Source: Bombiscardovia asteroides_K (lineage in GTDB: Bacteria; Actinomycetota; Actinomycetes; Actinomycetales; Bifidobacteriaceae). From it: 64,000 bases of DNA. Position numbers and translations under genes: made by a program. Under the pieces are notes generated by a model. That model saw nothing but the letters and a program-made list of their open reading frames with translations. It had not been told where the DNA came from and searched no databases. Shown piece by piece: positions 38,676 through 46,539 of this stretch. Each line of letters opens with the position of its first letter. Position 1 is the first letter of the stretch. The stretch covers positions 1,364,001 to 1,428,000 of the forward strand of contig NZ_CP181447.1 of assembly GCF_048001765.1 (NCBI RefSeq), written 5' to 3'.

Positions 38676-38801
38676 CCCGAAGTGAAAATACGCTGCAGGC
38701 TGTATGTCATATTTGCCCAGAAATATCGGTCGCGCCGACAAACAATCCGCACCCGCGCAGTCCTGGCTCAGATCTGGCTATAGGCAACGTGTCATAAAAA
38801 A

Positions 38802-38824
38802 GGACCCCGGAATGACCGGGGTCC
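38802..38824 (-). terminator. Intrinsic terminator of the small csp gene
   Basis: GGACCCCGG (38802-38810) and CCGGGGTCC (38816-38824) form a 9-base-pair stem with a 5-base loop. On the minus strand it is followed by six T residues (38801-38796), a textbook terminator 25 bases past the csp stop. Confidence 0.92.
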
Positions 38825-38849
38825 CCATGACGAATACAGAAGACGACAA

Positions 38850-39053
38850 TCAGAGCTTGGTGACCTTGGTTGCCTGCAGACCCTTGGGGCCCTGCTCCAC
38901 CTGATATTCGACCTTATCTCCCTCATCAAGGGTCTTGAAGCCATCGGACTGAATGGCCGAGTAGTGCACGAACACGTCCTCGCCGCCATCGTCGGGATTG
39001 ATGAATCCGTAACCCTTGCCAGCGCTGAAGAATTTCACAGTGCCTTGTGCCAT
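38850..39053 (-). CDS. Cold-shock protein CspA family
   Basis: A 67-residue single cold-shock domain that binds single-stranded RNA/DNA and keeps mRNA unstructured. RNP-1 is GKGYGFINPDDG and RNP-2 is DVFVHYSAI; VEYQVEQGPKGLQATKVTKL closes the barrel. ATG 39053 has AAGGAAG 6 bases before it, and the frame further upstream is not used. It is a single-gene unit with its own strong terminator, as expected for an abundant protein. Confidence 0.95.
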   Translation of the reverse strand: MAQGTVKFFSAGKGYGFINPDDGGEDVFVHYSAIQSDGFKTLDEGDKVEYQVEQGPKGLQATKVTKL

Positions 39054-39221
39054 AACTAACTTCCTTAACATAGGTGCCGCGTCACAACAGATACGAGACT
39101 GACCGCATCTGCCTGGTCGGCAAAGTCAGTTTAGGCCTATTTATGAGGCAATTGCAAAACGCCGAGCCGAAATTCTGAATCTTGTGCCGTCGTATTTCCT
39201 CCGCCGTCCGGTGGACGGAAC

Positions 39222-39866
39222 TTACTTCATGAGGATGGCTTCCACCGGAGTGGAGGCCACTGAAGACTGCTCCACCTGGGCGATACCCAACACGTTGGCC
39301 ACCTCTTGGGCGGTGGCCTTGTCGGCCTCGTCGCGGTAGCGGACCGTGCTTACGCCAGGCAGGGCACCTTGCGGGTTGGATGCCGTGACCGCAGTGTAAC
39401 CGGCATTGACCAGAACCTGGCGCTTCTTGCCGGCATACCCGGTGACCCTGGTTCCATTGATGACAGTGACCCGCGTGCCCCGGTTGACCACAGGAGCGGG
39501 ACTGCTGCTGGAAGCACTTGTCGAAGGCGACTGAGAGGACGGCTCAGAAGTTTGTTCCTGGGAGGCTTGATCGGTAGCAGTCGCGTTGCTTGAAGCCGAA
39601 GAGGATGCTGAACGCTTGGGCAGATGGCTGCTGATGACTCGGGAAGCTTCAGTGTGCGTCTGCTGCCAGGGCAGTGAGCCGCTGACGGCAGCCCATAGGC
39701 CCAGACCGCACAGCACCGCCAGGACAACTACCAGCAGATAGGGCAGGACCCTGACCGACAGGGAACGAGGCCCGCGATGCACGCCGACCGGCCCCTTGGG
39801 AGGGTTGTCGAACGCATCATGAACCTGAGGGCGCGCCTGCGTCCCATTGTCGCGCGTGCTAGCCAT
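39222..39866 (-). CDS. LytR_C-domain membrane protein
   Basis: A 214-residue protein with a cytoplasmic N-terminus (~40 residues), one transmembrane helix (about 41-63; VLPYLLVVVLAVLCGLGLWAA), a Ser/Ala/Gln-rich flexible linker (about 80-128) and a C-terminal LytR_C domain (about 130-210; TRVTVINGTRVTGYAGKKRQVLVNAGY). LytR_C domains occur at the end of LCP cell-wall ligases and alone in actinobacteria. It should sit outside the membrane near the wall; no enzyme activity is implied. It is divergent from ung. Confidence 0.85.
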   Translation of the reverse strand: MASTRDNGTQARPQVHDAFDNPPKGPVGVHRGPRSLSVRVLPYLLVVVLAVLCGLGLWAAVSGSLPWQQTHTEASRVISSHLPKRSASSSASSNATATDQASQEQTSEPSSQSPSTSASSSSPAPVVNRGTRVTVINGTRVTGYAGKKRQVLVNAGYTAVTASNPQGALPGVSTVRYRDEADKATAQEVANVLGIAQVEQSSVASTPVEAILMK

Positions 39867-39990
39867 GAACTCTCCTCTGCTCCACCGGATCCTGAACCAT
39901 TATAAGTAACGCTCCGCCGGGTCAACATTCAACTGACCACTCGACGTCCTCCGCCAACCCTGGAATGGCCGAGGCAGTCCTGACCAACCC

Positions 39991-40010
39991 ATATCGCCAA
40001 GCGATATAGT
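39991..40010 (+). promoter_or_regulatory. Palindrome overlapping the -10 of ung
   Basis: ATATCGC (39991-39997) and GCGATAT (40001-40007) are a perfect inverted repeat with a 3-base spacer. The right arm overlaps TATAGT (40005-40010), a -10-like element only 6 bases before ATG 40017, so ung mRNA may be leaderless and its promoter may be covered by a repressor. It does not match the actinobacterial LexA box. Confidence 0.4.
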
Positions 40011-40016
40011 GACCTT

Positions 40017-40805
40017 ATGAACAGCAGCCAGCCAATTGCCACAACCTCCCCTGAGCCGACGAACCGCACCGGTACCAATCCTCCGACCATAGCAGGAGGC
40101 CAGGGCCGAACCCAGCGCAAACCTCTGAGCGCCCTGGTGGACCCCGGCTGGGCCCGTGCTCTGGCACCCGTCGAACCCAACATTCATCGAATGGGCGACT
40201 TCCTCAGGAGCGAACTGGCCCAGGGCCACCGCTATCTTCCTGCCAGCAAAAACATTCTGCGCGCCTTTACCATTCCCTTCGACTCCATCAAGGTCCTAAT
40301 CGTGGGCCAGGATCCCTACCCGACACCCGGCCATCCTGTGGGCCTGAGCTTCTGCGTGGACCCTTCAGTCAGCCCAATTCCCGGCTCACTGCGCAATATC
40401 TATGCCGAGCTGAACTCCGACCTAGGCCTTCCCACGCCCTCCAACGGCGATCTGACGCCTTGGACCAGACGAGGGGTCATGTTGCTCAACCGTTGCCTGA
40501 CTGTCCGGGTGGGCAAGCCTGCCAGCCACCGGAACAAGGGTTGGGAGGAAATCACCGATGCCGCCATCCGAGCCCTGAATGACAGACGCGACCAGGAGGG
40601 CAAGGTCCGGCCCCTGGTGGCCATCCTTTGGGGACGGCAAGCCCAGAGCCTAGAGCCCCTACTGACCAACGCAGCCATCATCAAATCCCCACATCCCAGC
40701 CCCTTGTCGGCCCGGTACGGTTTCTTCGGTTCCCGCCCATTCTCCAAGGCCAACCAGGCGCTGGAGGCCATGGGTGCCGAGCCGGTGGACTGGTCTCTGA
40801 CCTGA
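40017..40805 (+). CDS. ung: Uracil-DNA glycosylase, family 1
   Basis: Removes uracil from DNA as the first step of base-excision repair. The water-activating motif GQDPYPTPG is present, GLSFCVDP follows, and the DNA-intercalating motif is SPHPSPLSA; LWGRQAQ lies before it. The protein is 262 residues, longer than the usual ~225 because of a ~40-residue polar N-terminal tail. ATG 40017 lacks a ribosome-binding site and is probably leaderless. It faces the same way as the MoxR operon 37 bases downstream. Confidence 0.96.
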   Translation: MNSSQPIATTSPEPTNRTGTNPPTIAGGQGRTQRKPLSALVDPGWARALAPVEPNIHRMGDFLRSELAQGHRYLPASKNILRAFTIPFDSIKVLIVGQDPYPTPGHPVGLSFCVDPSVSPIPGSLRNIYAELNSDLGLPTPSNGDLTPWTRRGVMLLNRCLTVRVGKPASHRNKGWEEITDAAIRALNDRRDQEGKVRPLVAILWGRQAQSLEPLLTNAAIIKSPHPSPLSARYGFFGSRPFSKANQALEAMGAEPVDWSLT

Positions 40806-40841
40806 GTCCTGCCGGCTGAGTCGTCAGGAAATGCCGTTACC

Positions 40842-41906
40842 ATGTCTGCTATGGCATTATTCCCACCTCGACCCAGTCAGTCCCCATCTGTTCAGCCCAG
40901 TCAGGACCGGCAGGTTCCGCCAATCAGCCAGGACGACCTGCAACGTTGCCGTCAGTTGGTCGACCGAATCCGGACCCGCTTCTCAAGGACTCTGGTAGGC
41001 CAGGAGAACCTGCGCGAAGCCCTGATCCTGACGCTGGTGGCCTCAGGGCACATCCTGATCGAATCCGTGCCCGGTCTGGCCAAGACCACTGCCGCCCAGA
41101 CCCTGGCCACCTCGGTCTCCGGCAGCTTCAAGCGGATCCAATGTACGCCCGACCTGATGCCCTCGGATCTGGTAGGCACCCAGGTCTATGACTTCTCCAC
41201 ACAGCGTTTCTCCACACAGCTTGGCCCCATCCACGCCAACTTCGTCCTCTTGGACGAGATCAACCGCTCCAACGCCAAGACGCAGTCAGCCATGCTGGAG
41301 GCTATGGCCGAGGGCGCCACCACCATCGGAGGCGAACGCATAGCCCTGCCCCGGCCCTTCATGGTGATCGCCACCCAGAACCCCATCGAGGAGGAGGGCA
41401 CATATAACCTGCCCGAGGCCCAGATGGACCGGTTCATGCTCAAGGCCGTCATGACCTATCCTGATGCCGACCAGGAGACCCGAATGCTGCAGATGCTGAC
41501 CAGTCGCGGCACCGATATGCCAGGCAAGGATGATCGGGACGCACTGACCATCGCCGATGTGGACTTCCTTAGGCAGAAGGCCCGGCAGGTCCACGTGGCA
41601 CAGCCCATCATGCGATACGCAGTCGATCTGGCAGCCACCAGCAGGGGGGCCGGATCGCGACCCATCCAAGGGCTGGCCGAGCAGGTGAGGCTGGGGGCCA
41701 GTCCGCGCGCCTCTATCGCCCTGGTGCGCATCGGCCAGGCCAGAGCCCTGCTGACAGGCAGGGATTACGTCATTCCCGAGGACCTGAAGGACTGGGCCCA
41801 TTCGGTGCTCCGCCATCGGATCCTGCTGACCTTCGAGGCCCAGGCCGACGGCGTCAGCAGCGACGACATCATCGACCAGATCGTCGACACGGTGCCGGTG
41901 CCATGA
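40842..41906 (+). CDS. MoxR-family AAA+ ATPase
   Basis: A chaperone-like ATPase that typically works with VWA-domain proteins. In this 354-residue protein the Walker A is VPGLAKTTAA, Walker B is VLLDEINRS, sensor 1 is IATQNPIEEEGTY and the arginine-finger region is EAQMDRF. A short Pro/Ser/Gln-rich leader precedes the domain. It is the first gene of a six-gene unit in which each junction is a 4-base ATGA overlap. In other bacteria such clusters act in metal insertion, stress or cell-surface assembly; the role here is unknown. Confidence 0.93.
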   Translation: MSAMALFPPRPSQSPSVQPSQDRQVPPISQDDLQRCRQLVDRIRTRFSRTLVGQENLREALILTLVASGHILIESVPGLAKTTAAQTLATSVSGSFKRIQCTPDLMPSDLVGTQVYDFSTQRFSTQLGPIHANFVLLDEINRSNAKTQSAMLEAMAEGATTIGGERIALPRPFMVIATQNPIEEEGTYNLPEAQMDRFMLKAVMTYPDADQETRMLQMLTSRGTDMPGKDDRDALTIADVDFLRQKARQVHVAQPIMRYAVDLAATSRGAGSRPIQGLAEQVRLGASPRASIALVRIGQARALLTGRDYVIPEDLKDWAHSVLRHRILLTFEAQADGVSSDDIIDQIVDTVPVP

Positions 41907-42835
41907 GCCGTCGACGCTCAGATCGCGACCCGGTCCGTAGACGGATCGAGTCCTTGGACACCAGCCTGCGCCTTCCCACGGTGCGCAGGGCCCTGGGTCT
42001 GCTTGAGGGCGAGCACTCCTCCGGCCGTCGCGGCGGTGGGGACGAGCGTGCCGACCTGCGCGCCTATGAGTTCGGAGACGAAACCCGCATGATCGACTGG
42101 CACGCCAGCGCGCGGGTGGGTCGGCCTATGGTTGTCGAGCGCGAGCGCCTGGTCACCAGCAGGGTCTGGCTGTTGCTGGACGTCGGTCGTGAGATGTCAG
42201 GAACATGCCCTGACGGGGAGCAGGCCATCCAGGTGGCGGCCAACGCCCTGTGCATGTTCGCCTCCCTCTGCCTGCGCCGCAGTGATGAGGTGGACCTGGT
42301 CCTGGTCGATTCATCCGCCATCCGCCGCATACCCTGCCAAGGCGGCTTCGCCCGATTCGAGCAGACCCTGGACCGGGCTCTGGAGTCACCGCTGGATCAG
42401 CCACGCAACCTTGAAGCCCTGCTGGGCTACGCCGCCGGCATCCAGGACCGGCAGGCCATGCTGGTCATCGCCACCGACCAGTCGGCATTGAAGGTTGACC
42501 TGGTGCCGACCATCCGCCGGCTGGCCACCACCCATCCCGTGAATCTTATCGGAGTGGAGACCATGAATCCCCTGCGTCAGCAGCCCGCTGTGGGCACGGT
42601 AACGGATGCACCCAGCGGACGGACGATCCCCGCCTTCCTGCGCACAGCAGGCGGGACAAAGGCTGTGGATCTGCACAGGCGCTATCAGATCGAAGCCTTT
42701 GGCCGGGAACTGTCCCGAATCGGAGCCTCGCTGATTCGGGCCGAATCCAGCACAGCCATGTTCAACCGGTTCATCCATCTGCTTTCAGCCGGCCGACCGG
42801 GCATCCCCATGCGACGGACGGTGATGGCGGCATGA
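41903..42835 (+). CDS. DUF58 protein
   Basis: A 310-residue protein with the DUF58 signature YEFGDETRMIDWHASARVGRPMV at about residues 53-75, followed by a degenerate VWA-like fold (VWLLLDVGREMSG). DUF58 proteins are the standard second member of MoxR operons and are thought to be MoxR partners. It has no membrane helices. It overlaps moxR by ATGA and the next gene by ATGA. Confidence 0.92.
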   Translation: MSRRRSDRDPVRRRIESLDTSLRLPTVRRALGLLEGEHSSGRRGGGDERADLRAYEFGDETRMIDWHASARVGRPMVVERERLVTSRVWLLLDVGREMSGTCPDGEQAIQVAANALCMFASLCLRRSDEVDLVLVDSSAIRRIPCQGGFARFEQTLDRALESPLDQPRNLEALLGYAAGIQDRQAMLVIATDQSALKVDLVPTIRRLATTHPVNLIGVETMNPLRQQPAVGTVTDAPSGRTIPAFLRTAGGTKAVDLHRRYQIEAFGRELSRIGASLIRAESSTAMFNRFIHLLSAGRPGIPMRRTVMAA

Positions 42836-43365
42836 GTGCTGTCGTCCTTATTCGTCTTGCGTCCGATCATGACCGAATCAAAATCATGCCCACCATGACC
42901 CAGCCCACCTGGCTGTTGACCCTGACGACGACCGCCATTATTCTGACCCTGGCTCTGGCTGCTGCGGCCATTTTCCTGCCCCGGTTCCGTCGTCAGCAAG
43001 AGGGACGTCCGGCCCAGGTGAGCTCCGACTCCCGCGATGCATGGCGCCAGCAGATCGATCATGTGGTGGCCCAGTACGACAACGGCCATCTGGACCGCGA
43101 CCAGGCCATGACGGCACTGGCCACTATCGCTCGTGGATTTGCCTCCCACTCCTGGAACAGCGACATGAAGACCAAGACCCTGGCTGAAATCCAGGCCCAG
43201 CCCCGTACACCGAGTACGCGAAAGGGCCTGGACCTGCTTCGACAGACCATAGACGCCCTCTACCCGCCTGAATTCGCCCTTCCCCGGGACAGCGCGGGAA
43301 CCGATGCCACGGTGGATCAGGCAGCCGACTGGGTACGGGATTTGATCGAACGGTGGCCGCGATGA
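42832..43365 (+). CDS. Small membrane protein of the MoxR operon
   Basis: A 177-residue protein with one transmembrane helix (about 28-49; LTLTTTAIILTLALAAAAIFL) and a ~125-residue soluble helical domain after it. In MoxR operons this place is often taken by a DUF4381-type protein; I cannot confirm membership. ATG 42832 overlaps the DUF58 stop as ATGA; later in-frame ATGs (such as the one before PTMTQP) are alternatives. Confidence 0.78.
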   Translation: MSAVVLIRLASDHDRIKIMPTMTQPTWLLTLTTTAIILTLALAAAAIFLPRFRRQQEGRPAQVSSDSRDAWRQQIDHVVAQYDNGHLDRDQAMTALATIARGFASHSWNSDMKTKTLAEIQAQPRTPSTRKGLDLLRQTIDALYPPEFALPRDSAGTDATVDQAADWVRDLIERWPR

Positions 43366-44438
43366 GCATAGGCAACCTGTCCTGGAGGTGGCCCTGGCTG
43401 CCGGTTCTGGCCTTGGTCCTGGCCCTGGCGTTCGGCCTGCTGACATACCGTAAGGCGCGTCGTGGCAAGCCGGATCAGGAACCGGAAGCCCGGGTCTGGA
43501 CCTTGAACAGCGACCTGGACACTGAGGAGGGCCATGAGGCCCTGCGACACTGGCGACGTTTGAACCGTTGCGCTGCAGTCCTGCTCTCGCTAGCCCTGTT
43601 GATGGTTCTGAGCCTGGCTGCAAGGCCCGCGCGGGTCGATCGGACCTTGGAGCAGGGCCATAACCGCGATATTGTCCTATGCCTGGATGTCTCAGGCTCC
43701 ACCCTGCCCTATGACCGACAGGTGATCGCCTCCTACCTTGATCTGGTCCGCAATTTCCGGGGCGAACGCATGGCCCTCAGCATCTTCAACTCCACCTCGC
43801 GCACTGTTTTTCCTCTGACCGACGACTACGACATGATCACCGCCGAATTGAGCAAGGCGCGGCGAATCCTGGACGGGGTACAGTCCCAGGACCGCATCGA
43901 TGCCATGAGCGGACGGCAGTATCAGGACATCAGCGACTGGCTTGAGGGCACGCAGAACCGTCGGGACACCACATCTCTGATCGGCGACGGGCTTGTAGGC
44001 TGCGCTGCTCTCCTGCCGCAATTTGCTCCCAAGGACCAGAGCGGACCGGCAAATGCCGACCAACGGTCGAGCTCCCTGGTCCTGGCCACCGATAACGTGG
44101 TCTCCGGCAAACCCACTTACACCCTGGAGGAGGCGCTCAAGCTGACCTCGGCCGCAGGAATTGCAGTGGACGGACTCTATTCGGGACCGGACCAGGGCAC
44201 CGAGGATGAGAGCACCCGGCAGATGCAGCGGCTGATCGAGGCGCACGGCGGCATCTTCCTACGACGGCAGGACGGGAATTCCATCAACGCGCTGGTCCGC
44301 CGGATAGAGCACCGACACGGAGCCGATCCGCGCCAGCAGGAACAGTCCAGCCTGGTGGATGCACCCGGCTGGTGGACCTTGGCCCTGGCCCTGGCGCTGT
44401 CGGGATATCTGCTCCTAGCCTGGAGGCTGAAGCGATGA
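43362..44438 (+). CDS. VWA-domain membrane protein (BatA-like)
   Basis: A 358-residue protein with a TM helix near the N-terminus (about 11-30), a second at about 70-90, a von Willebrand A domain exposed outside the membrane (about 100-320) with the metal-ion site DVSGS, and a C-terminal helix (WWTLALALALSGYLLLAW). This is the BatA layout. ATG 43362 overlaps the previous stop as ATGA; a GTG nine bases earlier is less likely. Proteins of this type probably bind ligands through the metal site under control of MoxR. Confidence 0.9.
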   Translation: MSIGNLSWRWPWLPVLALVLALAFGLLTYRKARRGKPDQEPEARVWTLNSDLDTEEGHEALRHWRRLNRCAAVLLSLALLMVLSLAARPARVDRTLEQGHNRDIVLCLDVSGSTLPYDRQVIASYLDLVRNFRGERMALSIFNSTSRTVFPLTDDYDMITAELSKARRILDGVQSQDRIDAMSGRQYQDISDWLEGTQNRRDTTSLIGDGLVGCAALLPQFAPKDQSGPANADQRSSSLVLATDNVVSGKPTYTLEEALKLTSAAGIAVDGLYSGPDQGTEDESTRQMQRLIEAHGGIFLRRQDGNSINALVRRIEHRHGADPRQQEQSSLVDAPGWWTLALALALSGYLLLAWRLKR

Positions 44439-45463
44439 ACACACTCAAGTCCCTGACCTTTGAGCCTGCCCTGGGCTGGGTGGCCGGCGGCCTTCTGGCG
44501 GGTCTGCTCCTGCTCCTGGCCATTGCGCTGGTCATCCATGGACTGCGCAGGGGTCGGGATACGGATGCCGATCGTTGGGCCCTGACCCGACGCACCGCCA
44601 TGGTCCTGATCCTGGCCCTCATGGTCCTGACCCCCAGCACGGTCAGCAAGACCACCAATAAAGCCGTCAACGCCACTGATGTCTTCATTGCGGTTGACGT
44701 GACCGGTTCCATGGCGGTCAAGGATGCCGGATATGGCGACCAGGAAGGAATCAGTCGACTGGAAGCAGCCCGGGCAGCCGTCCATGACCTGACAAGCACC
44801 TACCCGGATGCCTCCTTCTCGGCCCTGAGTTTCGGCGCTTCGGCCAGCGTCGATCTGCCTTTGACTCCCGACGTGCGGGCTGTGGACAATTGGGCCAGAG
44901 GGCTGGCTACGGAGCCCACATCCAGATCCGCCGGCTCCAGCCTGGATGCTCCGCTGGATCGGCTGAGTCTGGTCATGAAGCAGACCAGGGATCGGCATCC
45001 CGACGACCGAATATTGCTCTACCTGATCAGCGACGGCGAACAGACAGGACCTGATGAACGGCGATCCTTCAGCGTGCTCAGGGAGGGGCTGGACGATGCC
45101 TTCGTTCTGGGAACGGGCTCAACCAAGGGCGGCATGGTGCCCATGAGCTCCGATGTCGCTGGCAGTGATGCCGACGGCTGGGTGACGGACCCCAAGACCG
45201 GCCAGCCTGGCATCTCCTCCATGGACCCGAAAACCCTCAAGGCCATGGCCGACGAGATGAGCGGCCACTATCAGGCCCTGGCCAAGGGGACCACGGTACG
45301 TGAGGGGGCCACGGCTGCGGTTTCCAAGCGCTACCGGGTGACCAAGGTCGATCAGGTCCGCCAGCATGTCACCCCGCTGGTCTGGCCGCTGGCTCTGGTG
45401 GAGCTGGTCCTGATCCTGATTGAGGCGGGGCTGTGGATCCGCACTTCTAGGAGACTGCTATGA
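44435..45463 (+). CDS. VWA-domain membrane protein (BatB-like)
   Basis: A 342-residue protein similar in layout to its upstream neighbour. It has an N-terminal helix (about 12-33), a second helix (about 46-64), a VWA domain with complete metal-site start DVTGSM and later LISDGEQTG, and a C-terminal helix (WPLALVELVLILIEAGLWI). ATG 44435 overlaps the previous stop as ATGA; the frame open further left is the shadow of the upstream gene. Two VWA proteins in tandem are normal for Bat/MoxR operons. Confidence 0.9.
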   Translation: MNTLKSLTFEPALGWVAGGLLAGLLLLLAIALVIHGLRRGRDTDADRWALTRRTAMVLILALMVLTPSTVSKTTNKAVNATDVFIAVDVTGSMAVKDAGYGDQEGISRLEAARAAVHDLTSTYPDASFSALSFGASASVDLPLTPDVRAVDNWARGLATEPTSRSAGSSLDAPLDRLSLVMKQTRDRHPDDRILLYLISDGEQTGPDERRSFSVLREGLDDAFVLGTGSTKGGMVPMSSDVAGSDADGWVTDPKTGQPGISSMDPKTLKAMADEMSGHYQALAKGTTVREGATAAVSKRYRVTKVDQVRQHVTPLVWPLALVELVLILIEAGLWIRTSRRLL

Positions 45464-46011
45464 GTAGGAAGTCCCAGCAGGATGCAAGAAGCGGACGCCG
45501 ACTGCGGGTGCGTCTGATTTTAGCTGGCTTGGCCTTGGTCGCAGCCCTGGCAGGAGCCTGGGGCCTGATCAACGTCAGGGCCATCGCCACCTATAACGAG
45601 GGCACGCGCACGCTAAGCGCCAATGTTCGACAGGCTCAAAACCCCCATGCCGATCCAACATCCATCAAGGCCCTGCAGGACCAGGCTGAACATCTCTTCG
45701 CCCAGGTCGAACGGCCTGGACCCCTGATTCTGCCACAGACCAGGCAAGCTGCCCAGGCCAACCGCGCTGCCAACGCTGCGCTGACCAGACGCACGGAGCG
45801 ACTGTTCAAGAAGCAGAATGCCGATAAGGCCCAGGACGGAAAGAACGGATCCGGCAAGGGCTCCTCCTCAGGGCTGACCAAGCAGCAGGAGGCCGAGGTG
45901 GAGGATCTGCTCAAGCGCAATCAGCAACAGAGTGAACCGTCGACCTCCCCCACGCCGACAGGCAAGGCGAGCGACAACAAGGGTCAAGGGAAGAACGTCA
46001 AACCTTGGTGA
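45460..46011 (+). CDS. Membrane-anchored protein, last gene of the MoxR operon
   Basis: A 183-residue protein of unknown function: a basic start, one TM helix (about 18-40; LILAGLALVAALAGAWGLI), a ~75-residue helical segment outside the membrane, and a long hydrophilic tail rich in Lys, Gln, Ser and Gly. In some MoxR operons a TPR protein (BatC) stands here, but no TPR pattern is seen. ATGA overlap with the previous gene argues for real expression. Confidence 0.75.
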   Translation: MSRKSQQDARSGRRLRVRLILAGLALVAALAGAWGLINVRAIATYNEGTRTLSANVRQAQNPHADPTSIKALQDQAEHLFAQVERPGPLILPQTRQAAQANRAANAALTRRTERLFKKQNADKAQDGKNGSGKGSSSGLTKQQEAEVEDLLKRNQQQSEPSTSPTPTGKASDNKGQGKNVKPW

Positions 46012-46212
46012 CCGGCCCACACAACCTTTCGCGCGAGTCATTCCACCACCCTCTTTCCCAACAAATCGACCCCCATGCAGACGAACGTCCCATGACTATC
46101 AGACCGACAGAATTAGCGGTAAATCCGTCCACACCCAGATGAATCGGACCTCATTCGACCACATGGCCCTACGGGGATCATTTCAGGATGATTGCAATGT
46201 TGTAGTAGAGAC

Positions 46213-46539
46213 ATGCATAGGTCATCCTCGTCACTACCCACCCTGAGTCCCTTCCTTGAGCAGCAACCCTTCCTGGCCGATCCGGAAGCGGCGCAAACCT
46301 GCCCCTGTCATGCTAGAGCGGCCCGCTGCCGGGCCATGCTGTCCGATATGGCACGGCAGTCGCGAACCACTCTGGTCCATCTGAGTGAATTAGCCGACCA
46401 AGCTCTGAGGGTCGACTGGGAAGGCCGGGCTGCTGAGGCCTATAGGGCCCAGGTGCGGGCCATGGATGCCGTCTGCCAGGATCAGCGCATCCAGGCAGGT
46501 CGCACCCTGAGCCTGATCGATCAAGAGATCCGGCCATGA
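46213..46539 (+). CDS. Small WXG100-like protein
   Basis: A 108-residue helical protein with the turn motif VDWEGRAAEAY (WxG with Glu in the middle), flanked by Ala/Arg/Gln-rich helices, as in the WXG100 family, though the first helix carries Cys residues. The start is uncertain: ATG 46213 is the first plausible one, TTG 46192 extends it by seven residues, and neither has a good ribosome site. It overlaps the following hydrolase gene by ATGA, so the two are co-translated and probably work together. Confidence 0.65.
   Translation: MHRSSSSLPTLSPFLEQQPFLADPEAAQTCPCHARAARCRAMLSDMARQSRTTLVHLSELADQALRVDWEGRAAEAYRAQVRAMDAVCQDQRIQAGRTLSLIDQEIRP

Noticed and set aside
39991..40010. LexA (SOS) box upstream of ung
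   Set aside because: The sequence does not contain the CGAAC...GTTCG pattern of actinobacterial LexA sites.
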